Shown here piece after piece: positions 1 through 8,041 of a DNA stretch of 64,000 nucleotides. A program made the translations under genes and the position numbers. The stretch spans positions 3,720,001-3,784,000 of the forward strand of contig NZ_CP035311.1 of assembly GCF_004114795.1 (NCBI RefSeq), given 5' to 3'. Below the pieces are notes generated by a model that worked only from the letters and a program-made list of their open reading frames with translations, did no database searches and was not told the DNA's origin. Numbering within the stretch: position 1 is the stretch's first letter; each line of letters opens with the position of its first letter. Origin of the DNA: Janthinobacterium sp. 17J80-10 (lineage in GTDB: Bacteria; Pseudomonadota; Gammaproteobacteria; Burkholderiales; Burkholderiaceae_D).

Positions 1-331
1 CGGAATCGATGCGCAGCCGGACCGACTCGCCGGTGTAATGGTCGCCCATGCGCTCCATGCGGATATTGCCGCTCGCATCCACCTCATCCTTGAGGATATT
101 GTAGGTCGCGTGGTCGCCCAGGATGGTCGTCGTGCCCTGGATGATTTCGACATTGGTGTCGAACTGCACCTCGCGATCGGGACGCCCGGTCATGCGCTCG
201 GCGCTGATGTTGACCGGCAGATCGCGCTCGCTGACCTGCGCCGCGGCGACGCCAGGCAAGGCTGCCGCCACGGTGGTTGTCACCACGCAAAAAATTACCG
301 GCGAATCGGAAAAAGCGGGAAACCGGATCAT
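1..331 (-). CDS. lptD: LPS-assembly protein LptD, N-terminal part (runs off the window)
   Basis: Translation of the minus strand from the ATG at 331 gives a hydrophobic, signal-like N-terminus (VVTTTVAAALPGVAAAQ), then a segment with the OstA/LptA-like repeat style found at the start of LptD (VQFDTNVEIIQGTTTILGDH, then GDHYTGESVRLRIDS). LptD is the outer-membrane beta-barrel that inserts lipopolysaccharide; this N-terminal periplasmic domain receives LPS from LptA. Only about 110 codons are present. The gene is divergent from amgK-murU, an arrangement common in proteobacteria. Identification rests on this short segment plus context, so it is likely rather than certain. Confidence 0.8.
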   Translation of the reverse strand, partial: MIRFPAFSDSPVIFCVVTTTVAAALPGVAAAQVSERDLPVNISAERMTGRPDREVQFDTNVEIIQGTTTILGDHATYNILKDEVDASGNIRMERMGDHYTGESVRLRIDS

Positions 332-473
332 GAAAAAAACAAAACCATGCTAGGGCCTGTTGACTATTGTTAGCGTTATCAGCATGCGTCATGCATGCAA
401 TAGCAGGGATTTTTTGAATCGAATCCCTTATTATATGGGAATCCGCTCCTACAACTGCATTCCTGCCCGTTCC

Positions 474-1502
474 ATGTCGACATCAAATTCCCCTGACTTG
501 CGTTTAATACAACTAAAACAGTGGATTGGCACGCTCGCCGAGCCCGCGCTGGCGCCCGATTCGCTGCGTGTCGCCTCGGCCGATGCCAGTTTCCGCCGTT
601 ATTTCCGCATCGACGGCGCCGGCAGCAATGCCACCTATATCGTCATGGATGCCCCGCCGCCCCAGGAAGACGTGCGTCCGTTCATCCACGTGGCGCAACT
701 GTTCGGCCAGACCGGCGTGTCGGTGCCACAAATTCTGGCACAGGATGCCGAACAAGGCTTCTTGCTGCTGTCGGACCTCGGCAATACCACTTATCTGAAC
801 CAGCTCAATGCGGATACGGCGCACCAGTTGTATCTTGATGCCATCGACTCGCTGGTGCTGTTGCAAGTCCATAGCCAGCCGGGCGTACTGCCGGAATACG
901 ATCGGGCCCTGCTTTCACGCGAATTGCAGCTTTTCCCGGAATGGTATATCGGCAAGCACCTGGGCGCGACCCTGACTGCGGCCCAGCAAACCGACCTCGA
1001 CAAGGTATTTGAAGTACTGCTGGCCAATAACCTCGCCCAGCCACAAGTGTACGTACATCGGGATTACCACTCGCGCAACCTGATGGTCCTGTCCAAAGGC
1101 AATCCTGGCATCCTCGACTTCCAGGATGCGGTCTATGGCCCGATCACCTATGACCTGGTGTCGCTGCTGCGCGACGCCTACATCCAGTGGGATGAAGAAA
1201 TGGTGCTCGACTGGGCGATCCGCTACTGGGAGCGCGCGCGCCGCGCCGGACTGCCGGTGAATCCCGACATCGACGGCTTTTACCGCGATTTCGAATTCAT
1301 GGGCGTGCAGCGCCACCTGAAAGTGCTGGGCATTTTCGCCCGCCTGTACCACCGCGACGGCAAGGATGGCTACCTGAAGGACCTGCCGCTGGTGATGGAA
1401 TACACGCGCAAGGCCGCCGCCCGCTACCGCGAACTAATCCCGCTGATCCGCCTGCTCGACGTGCTGGAAGAGCGTGGCCCCAGAGTTGGGTATACCTTTT
1501 AA
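474..1502 (+). CDS. amgK: N-acetylmuramate/N-acetylglucosamine kinase (AmgK-type phosphotransferase)
   Basis: A 342-aa aminoglycoside-phosphotransferase-fold kinase. The catalytic loop reads VHRDYHSRNLMV and the metal-binding segment ILDFQDAVYGPITYDLVSLL. In this family the enzyme phosphorylates the anomeric hydroxyl of MurNAc/GlcNAc recovered from cell-wall turnover, feeding peptidoglycan recycling that bypasses de novo UDP-GlcNAc synthesis. The ATG at 474 gives the usual length of about 340 aa; an in-frame upstream extension exists but is longer than the family norm. The stop codon overlaps the murU start by one base (TAATG), so translation is probably coupled. The pairing with murU and the divergent lptD support the assignment. 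Confidence 0.87.
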   Translation: MSTSNSPDLRLIQLKQWIGTLAEPALAPDSLRVASADASFRRYFRIDGAGSNATYIVMDAPPPQEDVRPFIHVAQLFGQTGVSVPQILAQDAEQGFLLLSDLGNTTYLNQLNADTAHQLYLDAIDSLVLLQVHSQPGVLPEYDRALLSRELQLFPEWYIGKHLGATLTAAQQTDLDKVFEVLLANNLAQPQVYVHRDYHSRNLMVLSKGNPGILDFQDAVYGPITYDLVSLLRDAYIQWDEEMVLDWAIRYWERARRAGLPVNPDIDGFYRDFEFMGVQRHLKVLGIFARLYHRDGKDGYLKDLPLVMEYTRKAAARYRELIPLIRLLDVLEERGPRVGYTF

Positions 1503-2221
1503 TGAAAGCCTTGATTTTTGCCGCCGGACGCGGCGAACGGATGCGTCCGCTGACCGATGCCTGCCCCAAGCCGCTGTTGAAAGTGCGCGGCCGGCCGCTG
1601 ATCGTCTGGCACATCCTCAATCTCGTGCGCGCAGGGATCACCGACATCGTCATCAACCATGCGCACCTCGGCCACATGATCGAGGAAGCGCTGGGTGACG
1701 GCAGCCAGTTCGGCGCGAAGATTGCCTATTCCCCGGAAGGCACGGCGCTGGAAACCGCCGGCGGCATTGCCCGCGCCCGCCACCTTCTGGGCGACGCCCC
1801 CTTCGTTGCGGTCGCCGCCGATATCTATTGCCCGCACTTTGATTTCAAGCAGGTCGTCGATGTACTGGAAGCCAACGACCCCTGGGGCAACCCGCATCCT
1901 GTCGACACGCGCGACATCGCCTGGCTCTACCTGGTCAAGAATCCTGCACATAACGCCAAGGGCGACTTTGCCCTGAATAATTTTACGATTGCCAATGACG
2001 GCGAAGCACGCTTCACCTTTTCCGGCATCGGCGTGTACCGTCCCGAAATGTTCGATGCCGTGACGCCGGGCGAGAAGGCGGCGCTGGCGCCTATCCTGCG
2101 CGAGTATGCCGCGCGCGGCAGGGTCGGCGGCGAAGTGTATCGCGGCGACTGGACCGATGTCGGCACGCCCGAACGGCTCGAACAATTGAATGCTCCCCTG
2201 ATTCCTGCGAGGTCACAATGA
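1502..2221 (+). CDS. murU: N-acetylmuramate alpha-1-phosphate uridylyltransferase (MurU)
   Basis: A 239-aa sugar-1-phosphate nucleotidyltransferase. The signature at the N-terminus is AAGRGERMRPLTDACPKPLL, the nucleotide-binding G-rich loop with the conserved PKPLL. MurU makes UDP-MurNAc from MurNAc-1-P, the step after AmgK in the cytoplasmic recycling route. It starts at the overlap with amgK and its own TGA overlaps the pepP ATG by four bases (ATGA), indicating a tightly packed operon. Length and pairing with amgK make MurU much more likely than RfbA- or GalU-type enzymes, which are longer. Confidence 0.87.
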   Translation: MKALIFAAGRGERMRPLTDACPKPLLKVRGRPLIVWHILNLVRAGITDIVINHAHLGHMIEEALGDGSQFGAKIAYSPEGTALETAGGIARARHLLGDAPFVAVAADIYCPHFDFKQVVDVLEANDPWGNPHPVDTRDIAWLYLVKNPAHNAKGDFALNNFTIANDGEARFTFSGIGVYRPEMFDAVTPGEKAALAPILREYAARGRVGGEVYRGDWTDVGTPERLEQLNAPLIPARSQ

Positions 2222-3558
2222 AATCCTTTGCCGCCCGCCGCGCCGCGCTGATCGCGCACATGCAATCTCGCGGAGGCGGCGTAGCCGTCATCCCGACGGC
2301 GCCGGAAGTGCCGCGCAATGCCGATGCCGATTTCCCCTACCGCCACGACAGCTATTTCTATTACCTGTCCGGCTTCACGGAACCGGAAGCGGTGATCGTG
2401 CTGGTGGTCGGCAAGACCACGCAATCGATCCTCTTTTGCCGCGAAAAAAACCTCGAGCGCGAAATCTGGGATGGCTACCGCTATGGCCCCGACGCGGCGC
2501 GCACCAGCTTCGGCTTCGATGAAGCCCACCCCATCGCCGCGCTCGATGCGGAAATGCCGAAACTGCTGGCGAACGCCCCGGCCATCTTTTATGCGCTTGG
2601 CAGCGACAGCAAGCTCGATGCGCGCGTGCAAGGCTGGCTGCATGCGGTGCGCCAGCAGGCGCGCGCCGGCGTAGCCGCCCCCTCGGCAGCACATGACATC
2701 CATGGCCTGCTCAATGAAATGCGCCTGGTCAAGGACGCCGATGAAATCGCCACCATGCGCCGCGCTGCGGAGATTTCGTCGCAGGCGCATGAACGCGCCA
2801 TGCGCGCCTCCCGCCCCGGCATGCGCGAATACCAGATCGAGGCGGAATTGCTGCATGAATTCCGCCGCCATGGTTCGCAATTTCCGGCCTATACCTCGAT
2901 CGTTGCCGCCGGCGCCAACGCCTGCGTGCTGCATTACCGCGCCGGCGAGGCCATCATGAAGGATGGCGACCTGGTGCTGATCGATGCCGGCTGCGAACTC
3001 GACAGCTACGCTGCCGACATCACCCGCACCTATCCGGCCAATGGCAGGTTTTCCGGGCCGCAGAAAGAGTTGTATGAAATCGTCCTGGCGGCGCAATATG
3101 CCGCCATCGCCGAAACCCGGCCGGGCAAGCGCTTCCCCGACGCCCATGACGCCGCAGTCAGGGTGCTGGCGCAAGGCATGCTCGATACCGGCCTGCTCGA
3201 CGCCAACAAGGTCGGCACGCTCGACGATGTCATTGCCAAGGGCGACTACCGGCAGTTCTACATGCATCGTACCGGCCACTGGCTGGGCATGGATGTGCAC
3301 GATGTCGGCGATTACCGCGAACCTGGCGCACATGCCATCGAAGGTGAAAAGCCCTGGCGCATCCTGCGTCCCGGCATGGTCACCACCATCGAGCCTGGCA
3401 TCTACGTGCGTCCGGCACAGGGCGTGCCGGAACAGTACTGGCACATCGGCATCCGCATCGAGGACGATGCGCTGGTGACTGAAGACGGCTGCGAGATCAT
3501 GACTGCCGCCGCGCCCAAGACCGTGGCCGAGATCGAAGCAGTCATGCGCCAGGGGTAA
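2218..3558 (+). CDS. pepP: Xaa-Pro aminopeptidase (aminopeptidase P)
   Basis: A 446-aa M24B metallopeptidase that removes N-terminal residues preceding proline. An N-terminal AMP_N domain (YLSGFTEPEAV, FCREKNLEREIW) is followed by the pita-bread catalytic domain. Metal ligands are visible in LIDAGCELDSYAADITRTYP (two Asp), HRTGHWLGMDVHDVG (His), TTIEPGIYV (Glu) and IGIRIEDDALV (Glu). It overlaps murU by four bases and is followed after four bases by a UbiH-type gene; pepP-ubiH is a common proteobacterial pairing. Likely cytoplasmic; no signal peptide is seen. Confidence 0.93.
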   Translation: MKSFAARRAALIAHMQSRGGGVAVIPTAPEVPRNADADFPYRHDSYFYYLSGFTEPEAVIVLVVGKTTQSILFCREKNLEREIWDGYRYGPDAARTSFGFDEAHPIAALDAEMPKLLANAPAIFYALGSDSKLDARVQGWLHAVRQQARAGVAAPSAAHDIHGLLNEMRLVKDADEIATMRRAAEISSQAHERAMRASRPGMREYQIEAELLHEFRRHGSQFPAYTSIVAAGANACVLHYRAGEAIMKDGDLVLIDAGCELDSYAADITRTYPANGRFSGPQKELYEIVLAAQYAAIAETRPGKRFPDAHDAAVRVLAQGMLDTGLLDANKVGTLDDVIAKGDYRQFYMHRTGHWLGMDVHDVGDYREPGAHAIEGEKPWRILRPGMVTTIEPGIYVRPAQGVPEQYWHIGIRIEDDALVTEDGCEIMTAAAPKTVAEIEAVMRQG

Positions 3559-3562
3559 GGCA

Positions 3563-4702
3563 ATGACGGCCAGCGACTTCGACATCGCCATCCTCGGCGC
3601 CGGCCCCGTGGGACTGGCGCTGGCGTGCCTGCTGGTGGCGCGCGGCGCGGTGCCTTCGCGCATTGCCCTGATCGATGCCAAGACCCTCGAGCAGGTGGCG
3701 CACGACCCGCGCTCGATCGCGCTGTCGCATGGCAGCCGGCAAATCCTCGAGCGCATCGGCGCCTGGCCCCGGCTGGCCGACCCGATCCACCAGATCCATG
3801 TCTCGCGCCGCGGCCATTTCGGCCGCACCCTGATCGACCGCGAGGAATTCGGCGTACCGGCGCTGGGCTATGTCACCCGTTATGGCCAGCTGGTGACAGC
3901 GCTGTCGGACGCTGCCTATACGGCCGGCGCGCAAGTCATGCGCCCGGCCCATGCCGACGCCGTCACCGAAACCGCCGAGGGCGTCACGCTGCAACTGGAA
4001 AACGGGACGGAACTTTCCACCCGCATCCTGGTGCAGGCCGAGGGCGGCGTGTTCGGCGCGCAAACGGCAAAATCGCTGCGCCGCGATTACGGCCAGATTG
4101 CGATCATCGCCCATGTCAGGACTGCGGCGCCGATTGCGCATCGCGCCTTCGAACGCTTTACCGACGAGGGGCCACTGGCGCTGCTGCCGCAGGAGGATGG
4201 CTATGCGCTGGTGTGGTGCGCGCGCCCGGCCAGCACCGAGCGCCTGCTCGGCTTGCCGGATGCGGCTTTCCTGGGGGCGCTGGGCGAGGCCTTCGGCACG
4301 CGCCTGGGCCGATTTACCGATGTCTCGCAGCGCAACACCTTCCCGTTGGGCCTGAATGCCGGAGCGCCCGCATCGGCGCGCATCGTCGCCATCGGCAACG
4401 CTGCACAAACCCTGCATCCGGTGGCGGGGCAAGGCCTGAACCTGGGCTTGCGCGACGCCACCGTACTGGCAAAACTGCTGGCGCAGGATGCCTCGCCTGC
4501 CATGCTGGAACGGTTTGCCGCGGAACAGGGATCCGACCGCAACGTCACCATCCGCCTGACCGATGTGATGGCGCGCGTCTTTGCCGACACCCCGCAAACG
4601 CCTGCCGTGCAAGGCTTGCTGGGCCTGTCGCTGGGATTGTTCGATATTGTCAGGCCGGCCAAAAAAGCCCTCGCCGAACAAATGATGTTTGGCTGGCGCT
4701 AA
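3563..4702 (+). CDS. UbiH/UbiF-family FAD-dependent ubiquinone biosynthesis hydroxylase
   Basis: A 379-aa flavoprotein monooxygenase of the UbiH/UbiI/UbiF/VisC group. The N-terminal dinucleotide fold ILGAGPVGLALACLL binds FAD, and the family C-terminal motif GNAAQTLHPVAGQGLNLGLRD is present in full. These enzymes hydroxylate the polyprenylated ring during ubiquinone synthesis. The position directly after pepP matches ubiH in other proteobacteria, but members differ in which ring carbon they hydroxylate, so no symbol is assigned. It ends two bases before the convergent redox-fusion gene, with no clear terminator between them. Confidence 0.85.
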   Translation: MTASDFDIAILGAGPVGLALACLLVARGAVPSRIALIDAKTLEQVAHDPRSIALSHGSRQILERIGAWPRLADPIHQIHVSRRGHFGRTLIDREEFGVPALGYVTRYGQLVTALSDAAYTAGAQVMRPAHADAVTETAEGVTLQLENGTELSTRILVQAEGGVFGAQTAKSLRRDYGQIAIIAHVRTAAPIAHRAFERFTDEGPLALLPQEDGYALVWCARPASTERLLGLPDAAFLGALGEAFGTRLGRFTDVSQRNTFPLGLNAGAPASARIVAIGNAAQTLHPVAGQGLNLGLRDATVLAKLLAQDASPAMLERFAAEQGSDRNVTIRLTDVMARVFADTPQTPAVQGLLGLSLGLFDIVRPAKKALAEQMMFGWR

Positions 4703-4704
4703 GG

Positions 4705-7380
4705 CTAAGCTGCTGCAGATACTGCGCAAGCGAAGTAAGACCAGTCGCCGGCGCGAATCTGCGCTTCCGCACCGTCGAGGCGTTTGTGCGCCTTGACCGC
4801 CTTGCTCACCGGCTCGATCAGTTCCGGCCAGCCAATCAGGATGGCGCCGACCAGCACACCGTCGCGCAACACCAGCTTGCGGTAGCGATAGTTGGCGACA
4901 TCTTCCTCCGACAGGCTGGTCTCCCCCTCTCCTACTTCGAATTTGCCGACCGACACCAGGTCAGCGCCGACCACCTTGAGCTGGGTCGACAGCACCGGCT
5001 CTTCATAGCTGCGCGTTTCGCCGAGTGCATTGCAGGCAGCCACCTCGGCCTGGCCGACGGCTACCGGCCACAAGCCGAGCACCTTGCCTTCGACCTCGGC
5101 GGCGTCGCCGGCTGCATACACATCGGCGATACTGGTGCGCATCTGCCAATCGACGACAATGCCGCGGTTGACATCGAGCCCGGCCACGCGCGCAAGCTCG
5201 ATATTGGGCGCGATGCCGGCGGCGACCACGAACAGATCGGCGCGCCTCGGCGCGCTGCCATCGAGCTGCACCATCCGCAATCCATCCTCGCCGCGCGTCA
5301 GCGCCTTGATCTGCACTGCGGTGCATATGTGCAAGCCGAGGTTGGCGAGATAACTTTCCAGGAGTCGGCCGCCGCGCTCGTCGAGCTGGCGATGCAACAG
5401 CCAGCGATTGCGCTCGATCACGGCAACCTGCATGCCGAGCTTGTACAGGGCATAGGCTGCCTCCAGCCCGAGCAAGCCGCCGCCAGCGACCACGGCGTGC
5501 GTAGCGCCGCTGGTCTGCGCCTGGCTGCGCAGCCCCATGGCATCGTTGGCAGAGCGCAGCACATAGCAGCCGGGGCCGCCGTAGCCGGGCAGCTGCGGCA
5601 CGAAACTGCTGCTGCCGGTGGCGAAGATGAGGCGGTCGTAGCGCAGGGTTTCGCCATCGGCAAGCAGCAGCTCACGTTTCTTCGCGTCGACTGAACGGAC
5701 AGCGGTATTGAGCATGACTTCGATGTTGCGCTCGGCGTACCAGCTCTCCGGCATCAGGTACAGCCCCTGCATCGCCGAACGGCCATAGACCAGGCGCGTG
5801 ATTGCCATGCGGTTGTACAGATGATGGTTCTCGTCGGCCACCACCACGATCCGGCATGCCGGATGGCGCCGGCGCAAATGGTCGGCGGCGGTCACGCCGG
5901 CGATGCCATTGCCAATCACCACCACCTGGCGGATCGCCGGATCGAAGGCGGCGGCGTTTGCCGAAATTCCCGCATCGCGCTTGTCCGGAACCAGCGCGAT
6001 GGCGACTTCGCCTTTTTGAACCCGGGCGCGGCATGCCATGCGCGTATTGTCGGCATGGCCAAGGCGCGCCAGCGTGTTGCATTCGTCCTCGTCGGGCGGG
6101 GACAGATTATTCATGCCGCCAAGCACCGCTACCGGGTCGGCGCCGCACACGCCCATGCGGCAACCTGACTCGATGCGTGCGCCACAGCTTTCGACCAGTT
6201 CCAGCAGCGACTGCCCCTGCGTCGCCGCCACCTTCTGCAGCTCCGGCTCGATCACCAGCTGCATGCCGGGCTGTCCGGAGGCCTTGCGCAAGGCCGCCAC
6301 CGCGCCCTGGCCGACCCCCGCCGCCTGGCTGGCCGACTTGCCGGCCAGTTCGCGGCGGAATACGCCCTCGGTGGCGAAGCCGTGCCAGATCCACATGGCG
6401 CTGGCAATCCACAACGGTACCCGGATCAGGTAAGGTGCGCCGACAGGCACCGCCCACTGCCCGCTCAGGGTGGAAAGCGCAGCAAACCAGCCCGAGGCGG
6501 CGAACCAGTAATAGATGTTGAAGGCAGCCGCGCCAAATAATACGTTCAGGCTGTTGACCGGCACCTTGAGGAAGGTCTCGCAGGTCTTGTACAGCGCCAT
6601 GCCGACGCCGGCATACAGCAGGAAATGGGTGTAAATCGCACCGCCTTCCAGCGTTGCCGCAGTGGACGCCAACGGCGAGACGGCATTGGGCATGGTAAAA
6701 AAAGCCAGGATGAAACCTGGCAGCGCGGCCGCGAAAAAGCGCCGGTAACCCGCATGATAGCGATCGTCGTCGTACTGGTCGGCGAGGAATGCCACCTTGG
6801 GATTGAAATCGTAGCAATTCTTGGTGCATCCGACACAGGGCTGGCAATGGGCGTTGCCGATCAGCTTGAGCGGCGTCTGGCCGTAGATGCGCTGGATCGG
6901 CAGCAGCGGGCAAATGCTGCTGCACCAGCCGCTCTTCCCCTTGAAGACCAGGCCGCCGACAAAGGCTGCGCCCAGGCCGAACAGGATCAATGCGCCGCTG
7001 GCCACGCCATTCTGGTCGAACAGCCATTTGCGGCTGGAGACGAACAGGAAGAACAGGGCGATGCCTAGCACATAGCTGTATTCGCGGATGCGCGGCGTGT
7101 GCGCCAGGCCGCGGCTGAAGCCGAACAGGCGCGGCGTCTGGTTCAAGGCCGCCATCGGGCACAGGTTGCGCCACAGTCCCGGCGCAATCATGAACACCGC
7201 CGGCAACAGCGGCACGACCAGCATCCAGAACAGGGGCAGCGCCCACTTTGGTTGCGTTATCAGCAGCACCGCCATCGTCAGCGCCGCCAGCACTGTCAGG
7301 ATGCGCAATACATGCCAGGCCCGCTGCGGCAGCAGCGGCGGAATCTGCAGGTAATTGGGAAAGCTGGTGCCTTCGCTCAT
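4705..7380 (-). CDS. Membrane Fe-S / 2Fe-2S ferredoxin-like / FAD-NAD(P) oxidoreductase fusion protein
   Basis: An 891-aa protein with three parts. Residues about 1-340 hold several membrane segments and NapH/NosR/CcoG-like cysteine motifs (WRNLCPMAALNQ, CSSICPLLPIQRIYG, CQPCVGCTKNC), suggesting membrane 4Fe-4S binding. Residues about 370-460 form a plant-ferredoxin-like domain with SGCRMGVCGADPV and a later RMACR, but the usual third cysteine (CGxC) is Asp. The C-terminal ~400 residues are a NirB/rubredoxin-reductase-like flavoprotein (VVIGNGIAGVTAADHLRR, FATGSS, VVAGGGLLGLEAAYAL, YAAGDAAEV). It probably transfers electrons between NAD(P)H and a membrane partner; the substrate is unknown. 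A cNMP-binding gene lies one base upstream, and an FNR-type box precedes both. Confidence 0.75.
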   Translation of the reverse strand: MSEGTSFPNYLQIPPLLPQRAWHVLRILTVLAALTMAVLLITQPKWALPLFWMLVVPLLPAVFMIAPGLWRNLCPMAALNQTPRLFGFSRGLAHTPRIREYSYVLGIALFFLFVSSRKWLFDQNGVASGALILFGLGAAFVGGLVFKGKSGWCSSICPLLPIQRIYGQTPLKLIGNAHCQPCVGCTKNCYDFNPKVAFLADQYDDDRYHAGYRRFFAAALPGFILAFFTMPNAVSPLASTAATLEGGAIYTHFLLYAGVGMALYKTCETFLKVPVNSLNVLFGAAAFNIYYWFAASGWFAALSTLSGQWAVPVGAPYLIRVPLWIASAMWIWHGFATEGVFRRELAGKSASQAAGVGQGAVAALRKASGQPGMQLVIEPELQKVAATQGQSLLELVESCGARIESGCRMGVCGADPVAVLGGMNNLSPPDEDECNTLARLGHADNTRMACRARVQKGEVAIALVPDKRDAGISANAAAFDPAIRQVVVIGNGIAGVTAADHLRRRHPACRIVVVADENHHLYNRMAITRLVYGRSAMQGLYLMPESWYAERNIEVMLNTAVRSVDAKKRELLLADGETLRYDRLIFATGSSSFVPQLPGYGGPGCYVLRSANDAMGLRSQAQTSGATHAVVAGGGLLGLEAAYALYKLGMQVAVIERNRWLLHRQLDERGGRLLESYLANLGLHICTAVQIKALTRGEDGLRMVQLDGSAPRRADLFVVAAGIAPNIELARVAGLDVNRGIVVDWQMRTSIADVYAAGDAAEVEGKVLGLWPVAVGQAEVAACNALGETRSYEEPVLSTQLKVVGADLVSVGKFEVGEGETSLSEEDVANYRYRKLVLRDGVLVGAILIGWPELIEPVSKAVKAHKRLDGAEAQIRAGDWSYFACAVSAAA

Positions 7381-7381
7381 C

Positions 7382-7870
7382 TCAGCGCCCTCCCTGCATG
7401 GCGATTATTGTCATCTCGCGCAAACGCAGGGAAACGATACGGCCCAGTTCCAGCAAAAGCTGCCGCGCCAGCTCCGGGTGGCGCACAGCAAGGCTGTCGA
7501 ATGCGTCGCGCGAGAGCAAATGCACCTCGGCATCCGTGCGCGCACGCACGGATGCCGAGCGCGGCAAACCGTCGAGAAAGGCCTGTTCGCCGAATACCGA
7601 CAGCGCATCAATGCTGGACACAAGCCGCTCGCGATTGTCGTCGCCGATGAACACGACATCCAGCTCGCCGCTGGCAACGATGTAAAGCGCCATCGACGTC
7701 TCTCCCTGACGCACCACACATTCGCCTGCTGCGTAGCGATGGCGCTGCGCGAAAGCCAGGATATGCTCCCAGTCTTCCACCGGAAGATTCGCCAGAAATA
7801 CTAAGCTGTTCTTGACCGGGGCTTCCGCCTTGCCGTCGTAATTGAAAAAATCGGTGAATTTCACTCGCAC
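7382..7870 (-). CDS. Stand-alone cyclic nucleotide-binding domain protein
   Basis: A 162-aa protein with one cNMP-binding beta-roll: GECVVRQGETSMALYIVASGELDVV, the FGEQAFLDGLPRSASVRA phosphate-binding-cassette region, and a closing helix. No C-terminal helix-turn-helix follows, so it is not a complete CRP/FNR regulator; it more likely senses a ligand and acts through a protein partner. It lies one base from the redox fusion gene and is surely cotranscribed. The start shown is GTG at 7870; a second in-frame GTG two codons later has better spacing from the GAGGG sequence and may be the true start. Confidence 0.72.
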   Translation of the reverse strand: MRVKFTDFFNYDGKAEAPVKNSLVFLANLPVEDWEHILAFAQRHRYAAGECVVRQGETSMALYIVASGELDVVFIGDDNRERLVSSIDALSVFGEQAFLDGLPRSASVRARTDAEVHLLSRDAFDSLAVRHPELARQLLLELGRIVSLRLREMTIIAMQGGR

Positions 7871-7959
7871 CCCTCAGGCAGCTACCCATAGACCGGCACA
7901 GGCCATTGAAACGAATCGGCATGGTCTTGATTTGCATGCCGATATCGCCAACGCCCAAC

Positions 7960-7973
7960 TTGATCGTTATCAA
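7960..7973. promoter_or_regulatory. FNR/ANR-type operator
   Basis: The sequence TTGATCGTTATCAA is a perfect match to the FNR/ANR consensus TTGAT-N4-ATCAA. It is centred about 96 bases upstream of the cNMP-binding protein start and lies in the only intergenic gap before that gene. This suggests oxygen-dependent control of the two-gene redox operon. It is also downstream of the diguanylate cyclase stop, so it is unlikely to act on that gene. Confidence 0.65.
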
Positions 7974-8041
7974 GTTGCTCATATTAGTCGATGATTGCAA
8001 GAATGCCAATGGTGCGCCGGACAAAGGATGCTCGGCAGGCG

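Noticed and set aside
1927-3828. 633-codon minus-strand frame across murU, pepP and the UbiH-like gene
   Set aside because: Spans three well-supported plus-strand genes; no protein family is seen on the minus strand.
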